From: JAXGXQ01 sp040772685
GTDB taxonomy: Bacteria > Bacillota > Clostridia > Saccharofermentanales > UBA5734
Direction: 5' to 3'
DNA: 64,000 bases
Assembly: GCA_040772685.1 (NCBI GenBank)
Contig: JAXGXQ010000003.1
Span: 186,001 to 250,000 of the forward strand
Of the stretch, positions 8,660 through 18,674 are shown one piece after another. The notes beneath the pieces are model-generated. The model was not told the origin of the DNA. It saw nothing but the letters and a program-made list of their open reading frames with translations, and ran no database searches. How positions within the stretch are numbered: position 1 is the first letter of the stretch; each line of letters begins with the position of its first letter. Position numbers and translations under genes: made by a program.

Positions 8660-9823
8660 ATGGAATTGAACCGGGCAAATGTCAGCAAGATAATGCGGCT
8701 AATCGCTTTTACACTTATTTTATATTGGGCTTTACAAAACTATGCTTATCTTGGCCGTTTTTTGGCAAAAGCAATTGCAATTATCAGACCGTTTCTTTTT
8801 GGTGGTATTCTGGCTTTCGTGCTTAATGTGCCCATGCGCGGCATCGAGCGTCATTTGCTACCGGACAAAGGCGGCCAAAGGCATCGGCTAATTCGAAAAA
8901 TCCGTCGCCCGCTCAGCCTTGTCAGTACAATCCTGTTATTCTTAGGAGTAATCGCGCTTATTCTGATTCTGGTCGTACCAGAATTAATCAGGAGCGTTAC
9001 TTCGCTTGCTGAAAACCTGCCCGGTTTTTTTAATTCACTTCAAATTTGGCTGCAGGACAGGTTGCAACGGTTTCCGGAGCTCGCCAGGGAATTCAGCTCT
9101 CAGACTATAGACTGGCCAGCGATCAGCAATAGTCTGGTCAATTGGCTGCGCTCCAGTGCAGGCGGTTTGCTCAGCTCAACCTACAACTGGCTTTCTGTGC
9201 TGGTTAGAAGTATTTACAACACTTTTATCAGTGTCGTTATCGCGATATTTATTCTGGCAAAAAAAGAGACACTTGGACGGCAGGCGCGTAATGTCCTGCG
9301 GGCTTATTTACCGGCACCCTGGAATGAGAAGATTTTTTACGTAACTAAACTTTTCAGTGATACATTCTCTCAATTTCTTTCCGGGCAAGTACTTGATGCC
9401 AGTATTATGGGTGTCCTGTTTTTGATATTTATGCTGATATTTGGCATGCCTTACCCTTTGCTGATCTCAGTGCTGGCAGCAGTCACCGACTTAATCCCCA
9501 TGATTGGCCCTTTCATCGGGGCCATTGTCGGGGTATTCCTGATCATGGTCGTCAGTCCAATAAAGGCCTTCTGGTTCCTGATCATGTTTTTGGCTCTGCA
9601 GCAGCTGGAACAGAACGTGATTTACCCACGAGTTGTTGGTACCTCCGTTGGTTTGCCAGGCATCTGGGTTCTGGTAGCGGTCACTGTCGGTGGCAGCTTA
9701 TATGGAATCCTGGGGATTTTCCTATCGATTCCCTTCTTTTCTGTACTCTATATTTTGATGCAAAATTCGGTACGGAACAGGCTGAATCGCCAAAATGAAG
9801 CCGCTGCCCCGCCGTCGACTTAA
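8660..9823 (+). CDS. AI-2E family transporter (PerM/YdiK type)
   Basis: A 387-residue membrane protein of the AI-2E exporter-like family. Several hydrophobic segments are visible, including residues 15-35 and 40-58, and a paired group at the C-terminus with the conserved DLIPMIGPFIGAIVG and GLPGIWVLVAV blocks. Family members are linked to autoinducer-2, Na+/H+ or unknown export, so the cargo is uncertain. GGAGG sits 6 bases before the ATG. A possible extended -10 (TGCTATTAT, 8612-8620) precedes it. The 3' end overlaps the convergent CDF gene by 4 bases. Confidence 0.87.
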   Translation: MELNRANVSKIMRLIAFTLILYWALQNYAYLGRFLAKAIAIIRPFLFGGILAFVLNVPMRGIERHLLPDKGGQRHRLIRKIRRPLSLVSTILLFLGVIALILILVVPELIRSVTSLAENLPGFFNSLQIWLQDRLQRFPELAREFSSQTIDWPAISNSLVNWLRSSAGGLLSSTYNWLSVLVRSIYNTFISVVIAIFILAKKETLGRQARNVLRAYLPAPWNEKIFYVTKLFSDTFSQFLSGQVLDASIMGVLFLIFMLIFGMPYPLLISVLAAVTDLIPMIGPFIGAIVGVFLIMVVSPIKAFWFLIMFLALQQLEQNVIYPRVVGTSVGLPGIWVLVAVTVGGSLYGILGIFLSIPFFSVLYILMQNSVRNRLNRQNEAAAPPST

Positions 9824-10983
9824 GCCCGGTCAAATTCAACAACGACCCGCAGTGTTTCGTCTTCCGCGGCTATTCCTTGCTGGATTCTTGCTCTGAGTTC
9901 ATCTAAAGACAATTCGCACTCATAAGGAACAGCAACTTCAAAAATCAGATTGCTGTGAGCTTTCCCTTGCCTGACTCTGAAATCATGCAGCGATAACTCG
10001 TCATCTATTTCACTTAACACCGTTTCCGCAAGCTTGCGCAAATGGTTAACAAAAGGATCGTCGCGGATGATCGGGTCCAGATGGACAACCAGATTAATTC
10101 CTTGTTCACGTTTTATATCGCGTTCAATATTATCAGCCAAATCATGGCTGACAAGAGTTTCGGCAGCTGCGTCAACCTCAACATGTACGCTGGCGAATGT
10201 GCGGTAAGGGCCGTAATCATGTACCACCAGATCGTGGGTGTCCAAAACACCCTCATAACCATGAATAAATTCATCAATCTGCCCGGCCAGTTCAGGATTG
10301 GGCCCTTGGCCGAGCAACCGGTCGAGCATTGATTTAAACAGCTGGTAACCGGTAATGAGTATCAAAACAGCAACAATAACGCCGGTATAGCCATCCAGTT
10401 GAACCCCTAACACAGGGCTTAAAAACGTGGAAACCAGAACCGCAGAAGTGGCCATTACATCGGATAGGCTATCCAGTGCCGTTGCCCGCATAACCGTTGA
10501 TCCGGTTATCTTTTCAAGGCCATGGTAGAAGGTATAAAGCCAAAGTTTGGCCGCGATTGAAAGCACGAGCACAATTACTGTTATCAGACTGAACTCGATA
10601 GGCTCCGGATCGATTATTTTATTGATGGAGCCGCGCAAAAGCTCGATGCCAATCACAAGGATAAGAACTGAAACAGCAGCGGATGCTATATATTCAATTC
10701 TAGCATGGCCAAAGGGGTGCCCACGGTCAGCTGGTTTACCGGCCAGTCGGAAACTAAGTAACGTAATAATGGAAGAGGCTGAATCCGAAAGGTTGTTAAA
10801 AGCATCGCCTGTAATAGCAATGCTGCCAGAAAGCGTACCAACAACAAATTTGGCCGCAAACAGCAACAGGTTGAGCACAATGCCAACCATGCTGCTGAGT
10901 CGGCCGTATTGTTCCCTGGTTTCCGAACTTTCAACCGCCTCCGGCTGCTTAACAAACCTTTTTACCAACCAGTTGCGAATCAT
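9820..10983 (-). CDS. Cation diffusion facilitator (CDF) metal efflux protein
   Basis: A 387-residue CDF exporter for divalent metals (Zn, Mn, Fe or Co in known members). The metal site of the membrane part is seen as DAFNNLSD (Asp60, Asp67) and DSLSD in a later helix, with HPFGHARIEY (residues 89-98) between. A cytoplasmic domain follows, here extended by a second ferredoxin-like repeat (DELSLHDFRVRQG onward). The DAFNN/HPFGH signature resembles the Mn/Fe-type MntE/FieF group rather than classic Zn exporters. It begins 11 bases after the glycerate kinase stop, so the two may be co-transcribed. Confidence 0.9.
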   Translation of the reverse strand: MIRNWLVKRFVKQPEAVESSETREQYGRLSSMVGIVLNLLLFAAKFVVGTLSGSIAITGDAFNNLSDSASSIITLLSFRLAGKPADRGHPFGHARIEYIASAAVSVLILVIGIELLRGSINKIIDPEPIEFSLITVIVLVLSIAAKLWLYTFYHGLEKITGSTVMRATALDSLSDVMATSAVLVSTFLSPVLGVQLDGYTGVIVAVLILITGYQLFKSMLDRLLGQGPNPELAGQIDEFIHGYEGVLDTHDLVVHDYGPYRTFASVHVEVDAAAETLVSHDLADNIERDIKREQGINLVVHLDPIIRDDPFVNHLRKLAETVLSEIDDELSLHDFRVRQGKAHSNLIFEVAVPYECELSLDELRARIQQGIAAEDETLRVVVEFDRA

Positions 10984-10994
10984 TCAGTGCCTGC

Positions 10995-12128
10995 TTATTC
11001 ACTGATTCGTTTGATAAAACGCATCAGGTTATCCATTGTCAGGGCCAAATCATCTTTAGCGCGCGGTTTTGCTTCCTTAAAGGGAACTGCCACGCGGTTA
11101 ATGCTGAAAATGCCAGTGACGCCTTCATCATAAGCGCCTTCAATATTGTCGCCTATGTCACCAACAACAGCGATCAGCGGGACATTGAACTTACGGGTTC
11201 GGCGGGCAACACCAATAACAACCTTGCCCCGCAATGACTGGAAGTCAATTTTGCCTTCACCTGAGAATACCAAATCGGCATCTTGGACCAGTTCATTGAA
11301 CCCAACAGTATTAAGAACCGTTTCGATACCCATTTCCAGCTTTGAATTAAAATAAGCAACCATGCCGCCGCCCATACCACCGGCCGCACCTGAACCCGGA
11401 AGTTCAAGGATTTCAGCACCGATATCACGCTTAACCACTTCAGCCATGTGATATAAACCGGCATCCAGCAACTTTACCATTTCCGGGTCAGCACCTTTTT
11501 GCGGACCGAAAACGGCTGCCGCACCATGTGGACCGCAAAGGGGATTATCGATATCGCACATCGTGACAAGTTCGAGATTACAGATTTCGGGCATAAGTCC
11601 CGAGGTGTCGATCCTGGCAATATCTTTCAAAGTAGCGCCGACTGGTACGAAGGATTCACCTTGTTCGTTATAAAACTTAACGCCTAACGCCGCTGCCGCG
11701 CCGGTACCGCCGTCATTGGTGGAGCTGCCGCCAAGGCCGACAATCATTTTTTCGACACCGCGTTTGGCTGCATGGGCCATCAGCTGGCCAACGCCGTAGG
11801 TCGTGGTTTTATCAGCCTGGCGGTTCTCGCCAACCAACGGGAGCCCTGCCGCGGCAGCCATTTCGATAACTGCTGTGTTACCAGGCACAATGCCGTAAAA
11901 TGCTTCGATATCTTCCATGTATGGGCCTTTAACGTTAACGGTTATCCGTTCGCCGCCCATAGCTGTAAGGAAGGAATCTACACTGCCTTCCCCGCCGTCT
12001 GCAACCGGAATGCTGTTGACCTCGGCTTCCGGATAATACTTTTGGATCTGTTCAGACATAATTTTGCAGATTTCTGCTGAACTCATTGTGCCTTTGAAAG
12101 AATCGGGTATGAGAATAATTTTTTTCAT
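10995..12128 (-). CDS. Glycerate kinase (GarK/GlxK family)
   Basis: A 377-residue kinase that phosphorylates D-glycerate, normally to 2-phosphoglycerate. Typical family blocks are visible: IPDSFKGTMSSAEI near the N-terminus, VADGGEGS, GLGGSSTNDGGTGAAAALG and GSGAAGGMGGG. Length matches the family. GGAGGAG precedes the ATG. It shares a likely transcript with the CDF exporter. It could complete a sugar-acid pathway with the aldolase/dehydrogenase operon at 23.6-26.9 kb, because both can feed glycerate, but the genes are not adjacent. Confidence 0.92.
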   Translation of the reverse strand: MKKIILIPDSFKGTMSSAEICKIMSEQIQKYYPEAEVNSIPVADGGEGSVDSFLTAMGGERITVNVKGPYMEDIEAFYGIVPGNTAVIEMAAAAGLPLVGENRQADKTTTYGVGQLMAHAAKRGVEKMIVGLGGSSTNDGGTGAAAALGVKFYNEQGESFVPVGATLKDIARIDTSGLMPEICNLELVTMCDIDNPLCGPHGAAAVFGPQKGADPEMVKLLDAGLYHMAEVVKRDIGAEILELPGSGAAGGMGGGMVAYFNSKLEMGIETVLNTVGFNELVQDADLVFSGEGKIDFQSLRGKVVIGVARRTRKFNVPLIAVVGDIGDNIEGAYDEGVTGIFSINRVAVPFKEAKPRAKDDLALTMDNLMRFIKRISE

Positions 12129-12213
12129 TTGTTCTCCTCCTGTGCGGCTTTCTCCCTTGTGACAGACTCAATTCATTATATTCTAGCTTATTAATGTTTG
12201 AAACGAAATAAGC

Positions 12214-12230
12214 CGATGAGCGCGGCTCAT
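12214..12230 (-). terminator. Possible terminator after the nitroreductase gene
   Basis: A perfect 6-base stem, ATGAGC and GCTCAT, with a 3-base loop. On the minus strand it is followed by the weak T-rich stretch CGGCTTATTTCG. It lies about 50 bases after the nitroreductase stop. Confidence 0.4.
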
Positions 12231-12279
12231 TACTTATGACGCTTCTCTTGAGCGGATAATTCCTTCCGCTGAAGCTATT

Positions 12280-13044
12280 TTACTTTTGTTGCAGGAAACC
12301 GGCCGCTTTGAGAACTGCATCAACATCATCACGACGCTTTGAAGTCAATAGATCACCGCAGCGTTTTGACCAACAGTCATCGCGCACGTTACTCTCGCGC
12401 TCTGCATAGTATTGACGCATTTCTTCATCATAAGCGCTTATCATTTCAGCCTCTTTTATATCATCATAGCTGTTCTGCCGCAGGATTACCGGCTGCGGTA
12501 ATCGCGGTTTAAGATCAGGCGTATCGGCTGGATAACCCAGACACATGGCAAACAAGGGGAAGACAAGCTTGGGTAATTTCAGCAGCTCTCTGATTTTTGC
12601 TGTATCATTTCTGATACCGCCAACAATTACGCCCCCCAAATCAAGGCTTTGAGCGGCTATAAGTGCCTTCTGCGCCGCCAGTGCAGCATCGGCCACCGCC
12701 ATAAGCAAAAATTCCGTATTACCCATAAGTTCGTCATCTACGCCGTCAAAATATTTTCTGGGGCGATTCAGGTCTGCGCAGAACATGAAGAGTACAGGTG
12801 CCGTTGTCACCCAGCGTTGACCGCCGGATACAGTTTTAATTTCTTCCCTGAGGGTTTTATCGGTAATCTGGATAATTGTGTATGCTTGAACGTGGCTCGA
12901 GGACGGTGCCATCTGGGCGCAAGTAACAATCTGCGCGAGCACCTCCGGTTCGACTTGCTGTGTGGTGTAGTCGCGGATTGATCGGTGGTTCAGGAGCAAG
13001 TTAATTGTTTCATTCATCTGTTCGCTTGTATAATGCCGAAGCAT
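12280..13044 (-). CDS. NfsA/FRP-type NADPH-dependent FMN oxidoreductase (nitroreductase)
   Basis: A 254-residue flavoprotein of the nitroreductase superfamily. NHRSIRDYTTQQV at the N-terminus supplies the FMN phosphate contacts; CAQMAPSSSHVQ and DLGGVIVGGIRND match the NfsA/FRP subgroup. Family members reduce nitro compounds, quinones or flavins with NADPH. The physiological substrate is unknown. It stands alone and diverges from the methyltransferase gene. Confidence 0.88.
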   Translation of the reverse strand: MLRHYTSEQMNETINLLLNHRSIRDYTTQQVEPEVLAQIVTCAQMAPSSSHVQAYTIIQITDKTLREEIKTVSGGQRWVTTAPVLFMFCADLNRPRKYFDGVDDELMGNTEFLLMAVADAALAAQKALIAAQSLDLGGVIVGGIRNDTAKIRELLKLPKLVFPLFAMCLGYPADTPDLKPRLPQPVILRQNSYDDIKEAEMISAYDEEMRQYYAERESNVRDDCWSKRCGDLLTSKRRDDVDAVLKAAGFLQQK

Positions 13045-13207
13045 TATACGCCCCTTTCTTCGGTGATAGCCGTTTGATTAACTACAGTTCCGGCTGAATT
13101 GCGCCTGGATAAAAACACGCTGTTGCAGTCATTATAATAACTCAAAGGATCTCCGGCAAATTTCATGTTTAGAGTGATATTATTGAGGCATAAGGAGAGT
13201 TTAGCTA

Positions 13208-14119
13208 ATGCCTGAGCGTTTTTCTCGTAACCGGCCTCCTCTACTGAAAAAGGCTGTCCTGAAACTTAATGGCATGGTCTGCAGTTTGTTGCCTGTCAGC
13301 TTCAGGGAGCAGCAAGTCAGGGTTGCTGTCAGCGCTGCCTTCGACAGTCGGTTATGTCGGGAAACTGAAAGCTATAATCGGCTCGTCAGCAACCATTTTT
13401 CCCGAATTGCAGCTGATGTTTTGGACGACTTGGAGCTTACCGGCAAAACCGTGCTTGATATTGGCTGTGGCGCGGGTTACTTAACCGAAGCCTTACTTGC
13501 TGCCGGCGCCGGCAACGTTATATGTGTCGATTGCAGTCAGAATATGCTTATTAATTGCCAGAATAAAGTAATAGAGGCAGGCCACGCCAGTGCCTGTACG
13601 TTTGTTTCCGCCGAAGCCGATTCGCTCCAATTGCCGGACGCAAGTGTTGATTTAGTGGTTTCGTCAATGACATTAGGCTTGCTGACCGATCCTGCCTCCG
13701 CTGTCAACGAAATGGTGCGTTTGCTAAAGCCGGGCGGGACTGTGTCGCTGGCAACTATGGGTGCGCGTTACTTATATGAGCTGCAAAATGCGGCCATACG
13801 CTACACTCCCCTGATTCACCTGCTTGGACGCCCTTACGCTGTTAACCCAATCACAAGCCGGGAAGCTCATCAACTCCTCACTGCTGCGGAATTGACTGAA
13901 ATCAACATAAAACATGCGTATTGGCAAGACGCTTTCTGCTCGCCTGCCGAAGCCTACGATTTCGCCGCTGCCGCTAGTGCCCGTCTGTGGGCTGCAGCCT
14001 TGAGCGAAAAGACAGCCAAATCAGTAAGCAACCGTATCCTTCAGCATTTCAACAGTCAAAAGATTCTTAAGCTGACTCAGGATGTCGTCTATCTGCGGGC
14101 AAGAAAGCCAGACTTTTAA
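13208..14119 (+). CDS. Class I SAM-dependent methyltransferase
   Basis: A 303-residue soluble methyltransferase. The SAM-binding motif TVLDIGCGAGYLTEALL starts at residue 81, followed by VICVDCSQNML (acidic motif II) and a post-motif SSMTLGLL and LLKPGGTVSLA. The arrangement resembles BioC/UbiE-like type 11 methyltransferases, but the first 70 residues are not typical and no biotin gene is near. AAGGAGAG precedes the ATG by 7 bases. The target is unknown. Confidence 0.85.
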   Translation: MPERFSRNRPPLLKKAVLKLNGMVCSLLPVSFREQQVRVAVSAAFDSRLCRETESYNRLVSNHFSRIAADVLDDLELTGKTVLDIGCGAGYLTEALLAAGAGNVICVDCSQNMLINCQNKVIEAGHASACTFVSAEADSLQLPDASVDLVVSSMTLGLLTDPASAVNEMVRLLKPGGTVSLATMGARYLYELQNAAIRYTPLIHLLGRPYAVNPITSREAHQLLTAAELTEINIKHAYWQDAFCSPAEAYDFAAAASARLWAAALSEKTAKSVSNRILQHFNSQKILKLTQDVVYLRARKPDF

Positions 14120-14128
14120 ATATTCAAG

Positions 14129-14172
14129 TTGATCTGCAAACTAATTTTTTAACCAGGTAGTTTGCGTATCAA
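14129..14172. terminator. Bidirectional hairpin between convergent genes
   Basis: Arms TTGATCTGCAAACTA (14129-14143) and TAGTTTGCGTATCAA (14158-14172) form an interrupted stem around a T-rich loop. There is no clear T-tract after either arm. Its position between two convergent genes suggests a shared terminator. Confidence 0.45.
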
Positions 14173-14181
14173 GTTATTATG

Positions 14182-14943
14182 CTAATCAAGCTGTTTTGCG
14201 GCTGTGCGCATCTGCTCAAATAGAGCGCGAGTTGCTTCCGGCGTAGCAATGTTAAGATAGATTTTTTGAGTTGTGGTTTCCAGCAAAATAAATGGTGGCC
14301 TTGCTTTGTTAAGATACAGCATTACAGCACCGGGACCTTCCATTGTAAAGTGGCCGGTGAGCTGGTCGCCTATAGCCGCACCGTTAGTGCGCCGCAGAAT
14401 TTTAGGCAACGTATCTACAAGTTCCAGTTTTTTAATTTCGGCGATAGGGATTTCTCGGCCGTACATGCCTGAAATTTTCAGGTTATTGTCAACAAAATCA
14501 ACCTCGGCAGGTTGCATGCCCTTAACAAGGAGGATTCCGACAAAGCCGGTGACAACCAACATTGAAATAATAATCAGTGCAATAGCGATCTTGGCTCCGG
14601 GGCGGGTGGCGCCGCTGCTGTCCAGTCTGTTGCCATCATATTTCTGAGCCAGAACAATCAAGGCTATCAGCACCGGTAGTAAAAAGGCCATGACAATAAA
14701 ACCAACTGTTGTTGCTCCGGTTTGGATCAGGAGCATACCAACAAGCAGAATACCGGCTATAATAAACAGAGCGTTGCTTACCAGTCTGCTTAATGGAACG
14801 ATGTCAACATTTCGTTTCTTTTCAGGCGACATGGTGTTATAGCCCGAAATCAAATTATACATGCCACGGAAGCGAATCAAATAAGCGAACAATACGAGAA
14901 GAGCCGGTACGGCCAGAATCAGCAATATAGTTGGCCAGTTCAC
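14182..14943 (-). CDS. DUF3784-type membrane protein with a C-terminal PH-like domain
   Basis: A 253-residue membrane protein of unknown function. Hydrophobic segments lie at about residues 4-22, 56-75, 80-99 and 117-139. RGMYNLISGYNTMSPEKK (26-43) resembles the DUF3784 signature. After the last helix, a soluble domain of about 100 residues with RPPFILLETTTQKIYLN resembles a bacterial PH-like fold. It is monocistronic, and its promoter region faces the two-component operon. Confidence 0.65.
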   Translation of the reverse strand: MNWPTILLILAVPALLVLFAYLIRFRGMYNLISGYNTMSPEKKRNVDIVPLSRLVSNALFIIAGILLVGMLLIQTGATTVGFIVMAFLLPVLIALIVLAQKYDGNRLDSSGATRPGAKIAIALIIISMLVVTGFVGILLVKGMQPAEVDFVDNNLKISGMYGREIPIAEIKKLELVDTLPKILRRTNGAAIGDQLTGHFTMEGPGAVMLYLNKARPPFILLETTTQKIYLNIATPEATRALFEQMRTAAKQLD

Positions 14944-15058
14944 AATACATACTCCTTTTGCGGCTGAGCCGATTTTAGTTTAGCGCCTTGCGTTCAGCGT
15001 AACATGTTGTGCAATTTGCAGCAACTAAGTCTGAATATGTACGGGAAATTGTGATTTC

Positions 15059-15087
15059 TTGATTATGAATTCCGGTAATTGTATAAT
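15059..15087 (+). promoter_or_regulatory. Promoter of the YesM/YesN-type operon
   Basis: -35 TTGATT (15059-15064), 17-base spacer, -10 TATAAT (15082-15087). A second TATAAT at 15184-15189 lies too close to the start codon and has no -35. The leader would be about 110 bases. Confidence 0.6.
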
Positions 15088-15201
15088 ATCTGCATCTGTT
15101 ACATTCTGTTTGGCTTGCATTTTAGCAAAGTTCTGCGCCGCCTGACACCTGGGAATTGTGCAATAAAGTATTTAGACTAATTTTATAATGAGGAATGCGG
15201 T

Positions 15202-17058
15202 TTGAAAAAATTCAAGCTTTTCCTTAACTTAAAGACCTTGTGGAACAATCAGAGAATTCGGCAAAGAATCCTGATTTCATATTTGGTTGTCGTTCTCTTA
15301 CCTGTAACATTTATCAACGCCTGGACTTTTATGCAATCGCGTCACGCCGTTTTAGTAAAGGTTGAAGATACACTGGACGTGACTCTGGCCAATGTCAACA
15401 GCAGCTTCAACACTCTCCTTACAGGCATGTACGACCGCGCCGCGGCAATCAGCCGGGCTCCGGAGCTGGCAGATCTGCTGATTGATGACCAGTATCCGCG
15501 TTTCAATGACAATTCTCCTACCTTACAGCTTTCCGAAACCTTAAGTGCTTTAAATGTAATTGTTGGCAACAGCCCGCAATACTATTACAGGTTTTACAGC
15601 CAACGTGATCATATAACCTTTAACTCTGGCAATCTGCAGATTGTCAGCAGCAAGCCGCATCTGCAAGCGGACTGGTATCAAACGGCAATCAATTTCGGTG
15701 ACGGTATTTATTGGCGCAGTCTTTACGATGACAGCGGCTTCTTTTTTCCCCGCAGATTTATTACTGCAAACAGTGTCATATATAGTGATACCACTCCAGA
15801 CCGCAAGCCGTTGGGACTGGCAACTGTTTCGCTTGATTTTTCCCGAGTCGAGGACTTGATAGCGAGCTTTATGAAAACATATCGCGGAGACGTGTATATT
15901 TTTGATTCCCACGGGAAAACTCTTTACGCCAGGAATTTTAATTCCCAAAAGTCGCTCGAAGATACCGCAGCAGCTACGCCGATGGCGACTTCGATTTTGT
16001 CTGATGTTATGAGCAGGGAGGAAGGCAGTGGGCTTTCAGGCATTGATTCGATTTATAATTACATCACCATCGACCAGTTGTTATGGAAAGTAGTAACTGT
16101 ACTGCCTCAGGATCAATTTGTCGGCGTAACCGATTCTTTATGGACCTTTCTGGTGCCCATACTACTCGCTACTATCTTTGTATTCCTTCTGGTTACGCAA
16201 CGGGTCGCACGCAATCTGTCGCGGCCGATTGAAGTTCTTTCAGAGTCAATGCGGGAAAATAATGAATCCGCTTTCCCTGTTCGCTACCTCGAGCGTCAAG
16301 ACGAAATCGGCGCCCTCACCCGTGCCTATGCGCGAATGCTGCAGCGAAACGCAGACTTAGTTGCCGAAGCCCGCGAAGTCAACGAGAAGAAACGCGTATT
16401 TCAGCTTGAAGCATTACAGCGCCAAATTGATTCGCATTTTCTCTACAACTCACTAAATAATATTCAATGGCTGGCTGCAGACGGGCGAAATGAGGACGTT
16501 ATCAGTACTGCCACTTCGCTGGAAAAACTGTTACGAGCCTGTGCCACCCAAAAGGATGAGCTGGTAACAATCGAAGATGAACTTGACTACGTTGACAGTT
16601 ATTTGAATATTCAAAAAATCAGGCATGGCAATCGTTTCACCTATAAGTTTGAAATTAACCCGCGTTTGCTGCAAATGAGAATCCCGATGTTTATTATGCA
16701 GCCAATCGTGGAGAACGCGATTTATCACGGCTTGCTTGACAGCCACAAAACCGAAAGCATGATTCTGATCCGGATTTTCAGTGAACAGGATCAAATCATT
16801 ATCAGTATCCTGGATAATGGCCGCGGAATTTCTCAAACCAAGCTCGATGCGATTTTTAAGGATGCGGATGATCAGGATCGCTTTATGGGCATAGCTCTGA
16901 AGAACATCGATACCCGGTTGAAGCTGACCTTTGGTGATAATTCAAGACTTTCGATCAGCAGCCTGGAAGGTTCCTGGACTGATGTACGTATGCGGATTCC
17001 TATGGTTGAAGACTATCGTTCAGCAACACCGGCACGCCAACAAAAGGAGAAAATATGA
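15202..17058 (+). CDS. YesM-type sensor histidine kinase
   Basis: A 618-residue membrane sensor kinase. A first transmembrane helix is at about residues 27-46, followed by an extracellular sensing domain of roughly 260 residues, a second helix at about 312-335, a HAMP linker with RPIEVLSESMREN, a His_kinase domain with His412 in DSHFLYNSLNNIQWL, and a HATPase domain with VENAIYHGL and DNGRGIS. It starts at TTG 15202 with AGGAA 6 bases upstream. The response regulator gene overlaps it by 4 bases. YesM kinases usually sense sugars or glycans; here the downstream convergent operon is an amino-acid-type ABC transporter. Confidence 0.92.
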   Translation: MKKFKLFLNLKTLWNNQRIRQRILISYLVVVLLPVTFINAWTFMQSRHAVLVKVEDTLDVTLANVNSSFNTLLTGMYDRAAAISRAPELADLLIDDQYPRFNDNSPTLQLSETLSALNVIVGNSPQYYYRFYSQRDHITFNSGNLQIVSSKPHLQADWYQTAINFGDGIYWRSLYDDSGFFFPRRFITANSVIYSDTTPDRKPLGLATVSLDFSRVEDLIASFMKTYRGDVYIFDSHGKTLYARNFNSQKSLEDTAAATPMATSILSDVMSREEGSGLSGIDSIYNYITIDQLLWKVVTVLPQDQFVGVTDSLWTFLVPILLATIFVFLLVTQRVARNLSRPIEVLSESMRENNESAFPVRYLERQDEIGALTRAYARMLQRNADLVAEAREVNEKKRVFQLEALQRQIDSHFLYNSLNNIQWLAADGRNEDVISTATSLEKLLRACATQKDELVTIEDELDYVDSYLNIQKIRHGNRFTYKFEINPRLLQMRIPMFIMQPIVENAIYHGLLDSHKTESMILIRIFSEQDQIIISILDNGRGISQTKLDAIFKDADDQDRFMGIALKNIDTRLKLTFGDNSRLSISSLEGSWTDVRMRIPMVEDYRSATPARQQKEKI

Positions 17059-18674
17059 ATTACAAGGTCCTCTTGGTCGACGATGACAGAATCGTTCTGA
17101 ACGGCTTAAATTCAATAATAGACTGGAATCAACTCGGCTTTGATATAGTCGGTGAAGCCTCCGATGGTTTGGAAGCCTTGAAGCTGATCGATGAACTGCA
17201 GCCGCATTTGGTGCTGACCGACATTTATATGCGGTATTGCGACGGTATCCGCTTGATGCAGCAGGCGAAGGAAAAGCACCCCGAGATTCTGTTTATTGTC
17301 CTGAGCTGCCATGATAATTTCGATTATGCCCGTAACGCTCTTAAACTTGGAGCCATGAATTATCTGCTGAAGAGCAATATCATGCATAAGGACGAGTTGA
17401 TCGAGGCTTTAACCAATGCCAAAGTGGTCCTTGACAGAAACCTGCAAGCCAACGTAAAGGTGCAGGAGCTTTTGGACGAACTGCAACTCAAACGACCTGG
17501 CTACCGCAAGCATTTTTTGCAGGAAGTGTTAGGCGGCCAGTTAAAGGATGAGAATTTGATTCATGGCGGCTTCAGCCGGATGAATTTTGATGTTGGCAGC
17601 CAGAATTATTTCCTCATGCTGACACGGATCGAAGATGACCACGGCTGGCAGGAGCAAACCTGTGAAATTGATGTCCTGGACGAAAACTGTCTGGATCTGA
17701 TTACGAAAATTACGGCCAGATACGGCAGTGCTGAAGCTTTCTGTGTGCGCCATAATCTTTACTATACGCTGATCGATCTCCCGCCGCGTGGCACGCTTTT
17801 TTCGAGTGAGGATCGAGCCCTCAGTATTGCTGAACTTATCCGCTTGAAAATCCGCAACCAGCTGGGACTGGACAGTATTGTCCTTATAGACCAGCCAGTC
17901 AGCCTTTGCCAGTTACCGCAAACCGATGAGAGATTGCGCCAGGGTTTGCGGCGCGTTATCTTCCTGCCTGAAGGCGGTACAGTTATCCAAATGGCCGACT
18001 TTTCCAAACACGAAAAAAAGCAACCTGTTATCTCGCATTATCCTGCTCTGGAAACGGCCTTTTACAACCAGGAAGAATTTGAAGCTTTGCTTAACCAGCT
18101 TTTCCACAATGCAGGAGAAAACAGGTATTTGGCGTATTTTGAAGGCATCTGTGATGATCTGGCCAAAATCTACCAGCGCTTTGCCAGTGAGTATGTAGAT
18201 CCGGAGCAGCATAGCGACTTTCATTATCTTGAGGCAAATGAATTTCTCCAGCCGCGGACACTCGAGCTTGCCCTGGAAAAAGCTGTCGCTGTTTTTCGCG
18301 AGTTACGAACAGAACTGATCAACGAACACAACTCGTGCCCAAATCAACTGGTTCGCGAAGTAATCAGTTATATCGACAGCAATTATACGCGTGATATAAC
18401 CCTTGATGACTTGGAAGAAAAAACTAATTTCAACAAATATTACATCTGCAAAAAATTCAAAAAAGAAACCGGCACGACTATAACCAATTACATCATCGAC
18501 CTTCGAATCAACAAAGCCAAAGAGCTGCTGCTCAAAACCACCGAACCCAAACGCATTTACGAAATAGCGGCTGCGGTAGGTTTCAATGATGTGTCATATT
18601 TTGATCGCATCTTTAAAAAGCAGACAAATACTACCCCAAAGGAATTTGCCGAACGTCATCGACGCGCCTATTAG
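17055..18674 (+). CDS. YesN-type response regulator with AraC DNA-binding domain
   Basis: A 539-residue transcription factor. The receiver domain (1-125) shows VDDD at 8-11, phosphoacceptor Asp56 in LVLTDIYM, and Lys in LLKSN. A middle region of about 300 residues has no recognised domain. The C-terminal 100 residues form the two AraC helix-turn-helix units: DITLDDLEEKTNFNKYYICKKFKKETG and IYEIAAAVGFNDVSYFDRIFK in shortened form. The ATGA overlap with the kinase gene couples their translation. The 3' end overlaps the convergent livF-like gene by 4 bases. Regulatory targets are unknown. Confidence 0.92.
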   Translation: MNYKVLLVDDDRIVLNGLNSIIDWNQLGFDIVGEASDGLEALKLIDELQPHLVLTDIYMRYCDGIRLMQQAKEKHPEILFIVLSCHDNFDYARNALKLGAMNYLLKSNIMHKDELIEALTNAKVVLDRNLQANVKVQELLDELQLKRPGYRKHFLQEVLGGQLKDENLIHGGFSRMNFDVGSQNYFLMLTRIEDDHGWQEQTCEIDVLDENCLDLITKITARYGSAEAFCVRHNLYYTLIDLPPRGTLFSSEDRALSIAELIRLKIRNQLGLDSIVLIDQPVSLCQLPQTDERLRQGLRRVIFLPEGGTVIQMADFSKHEKKQPVISHYPALETAFYNQEEFEALLNQLFHNAGENRYLAYFEGICDDLAKIYQRFASEYVDPEQHSDFHYLEANEFLQPRTLELALEKAVAVFRELRTELINEHNSCPNQLVREVISYIDSNYTRDITLDDLEEKTNFNKYYICKKFKKETGTTITNYIIDLRINKAKELLLKTTEPKRIYEIAAAVGFNDVSYFDRIFKKQTNTTPKEFAERHRRAY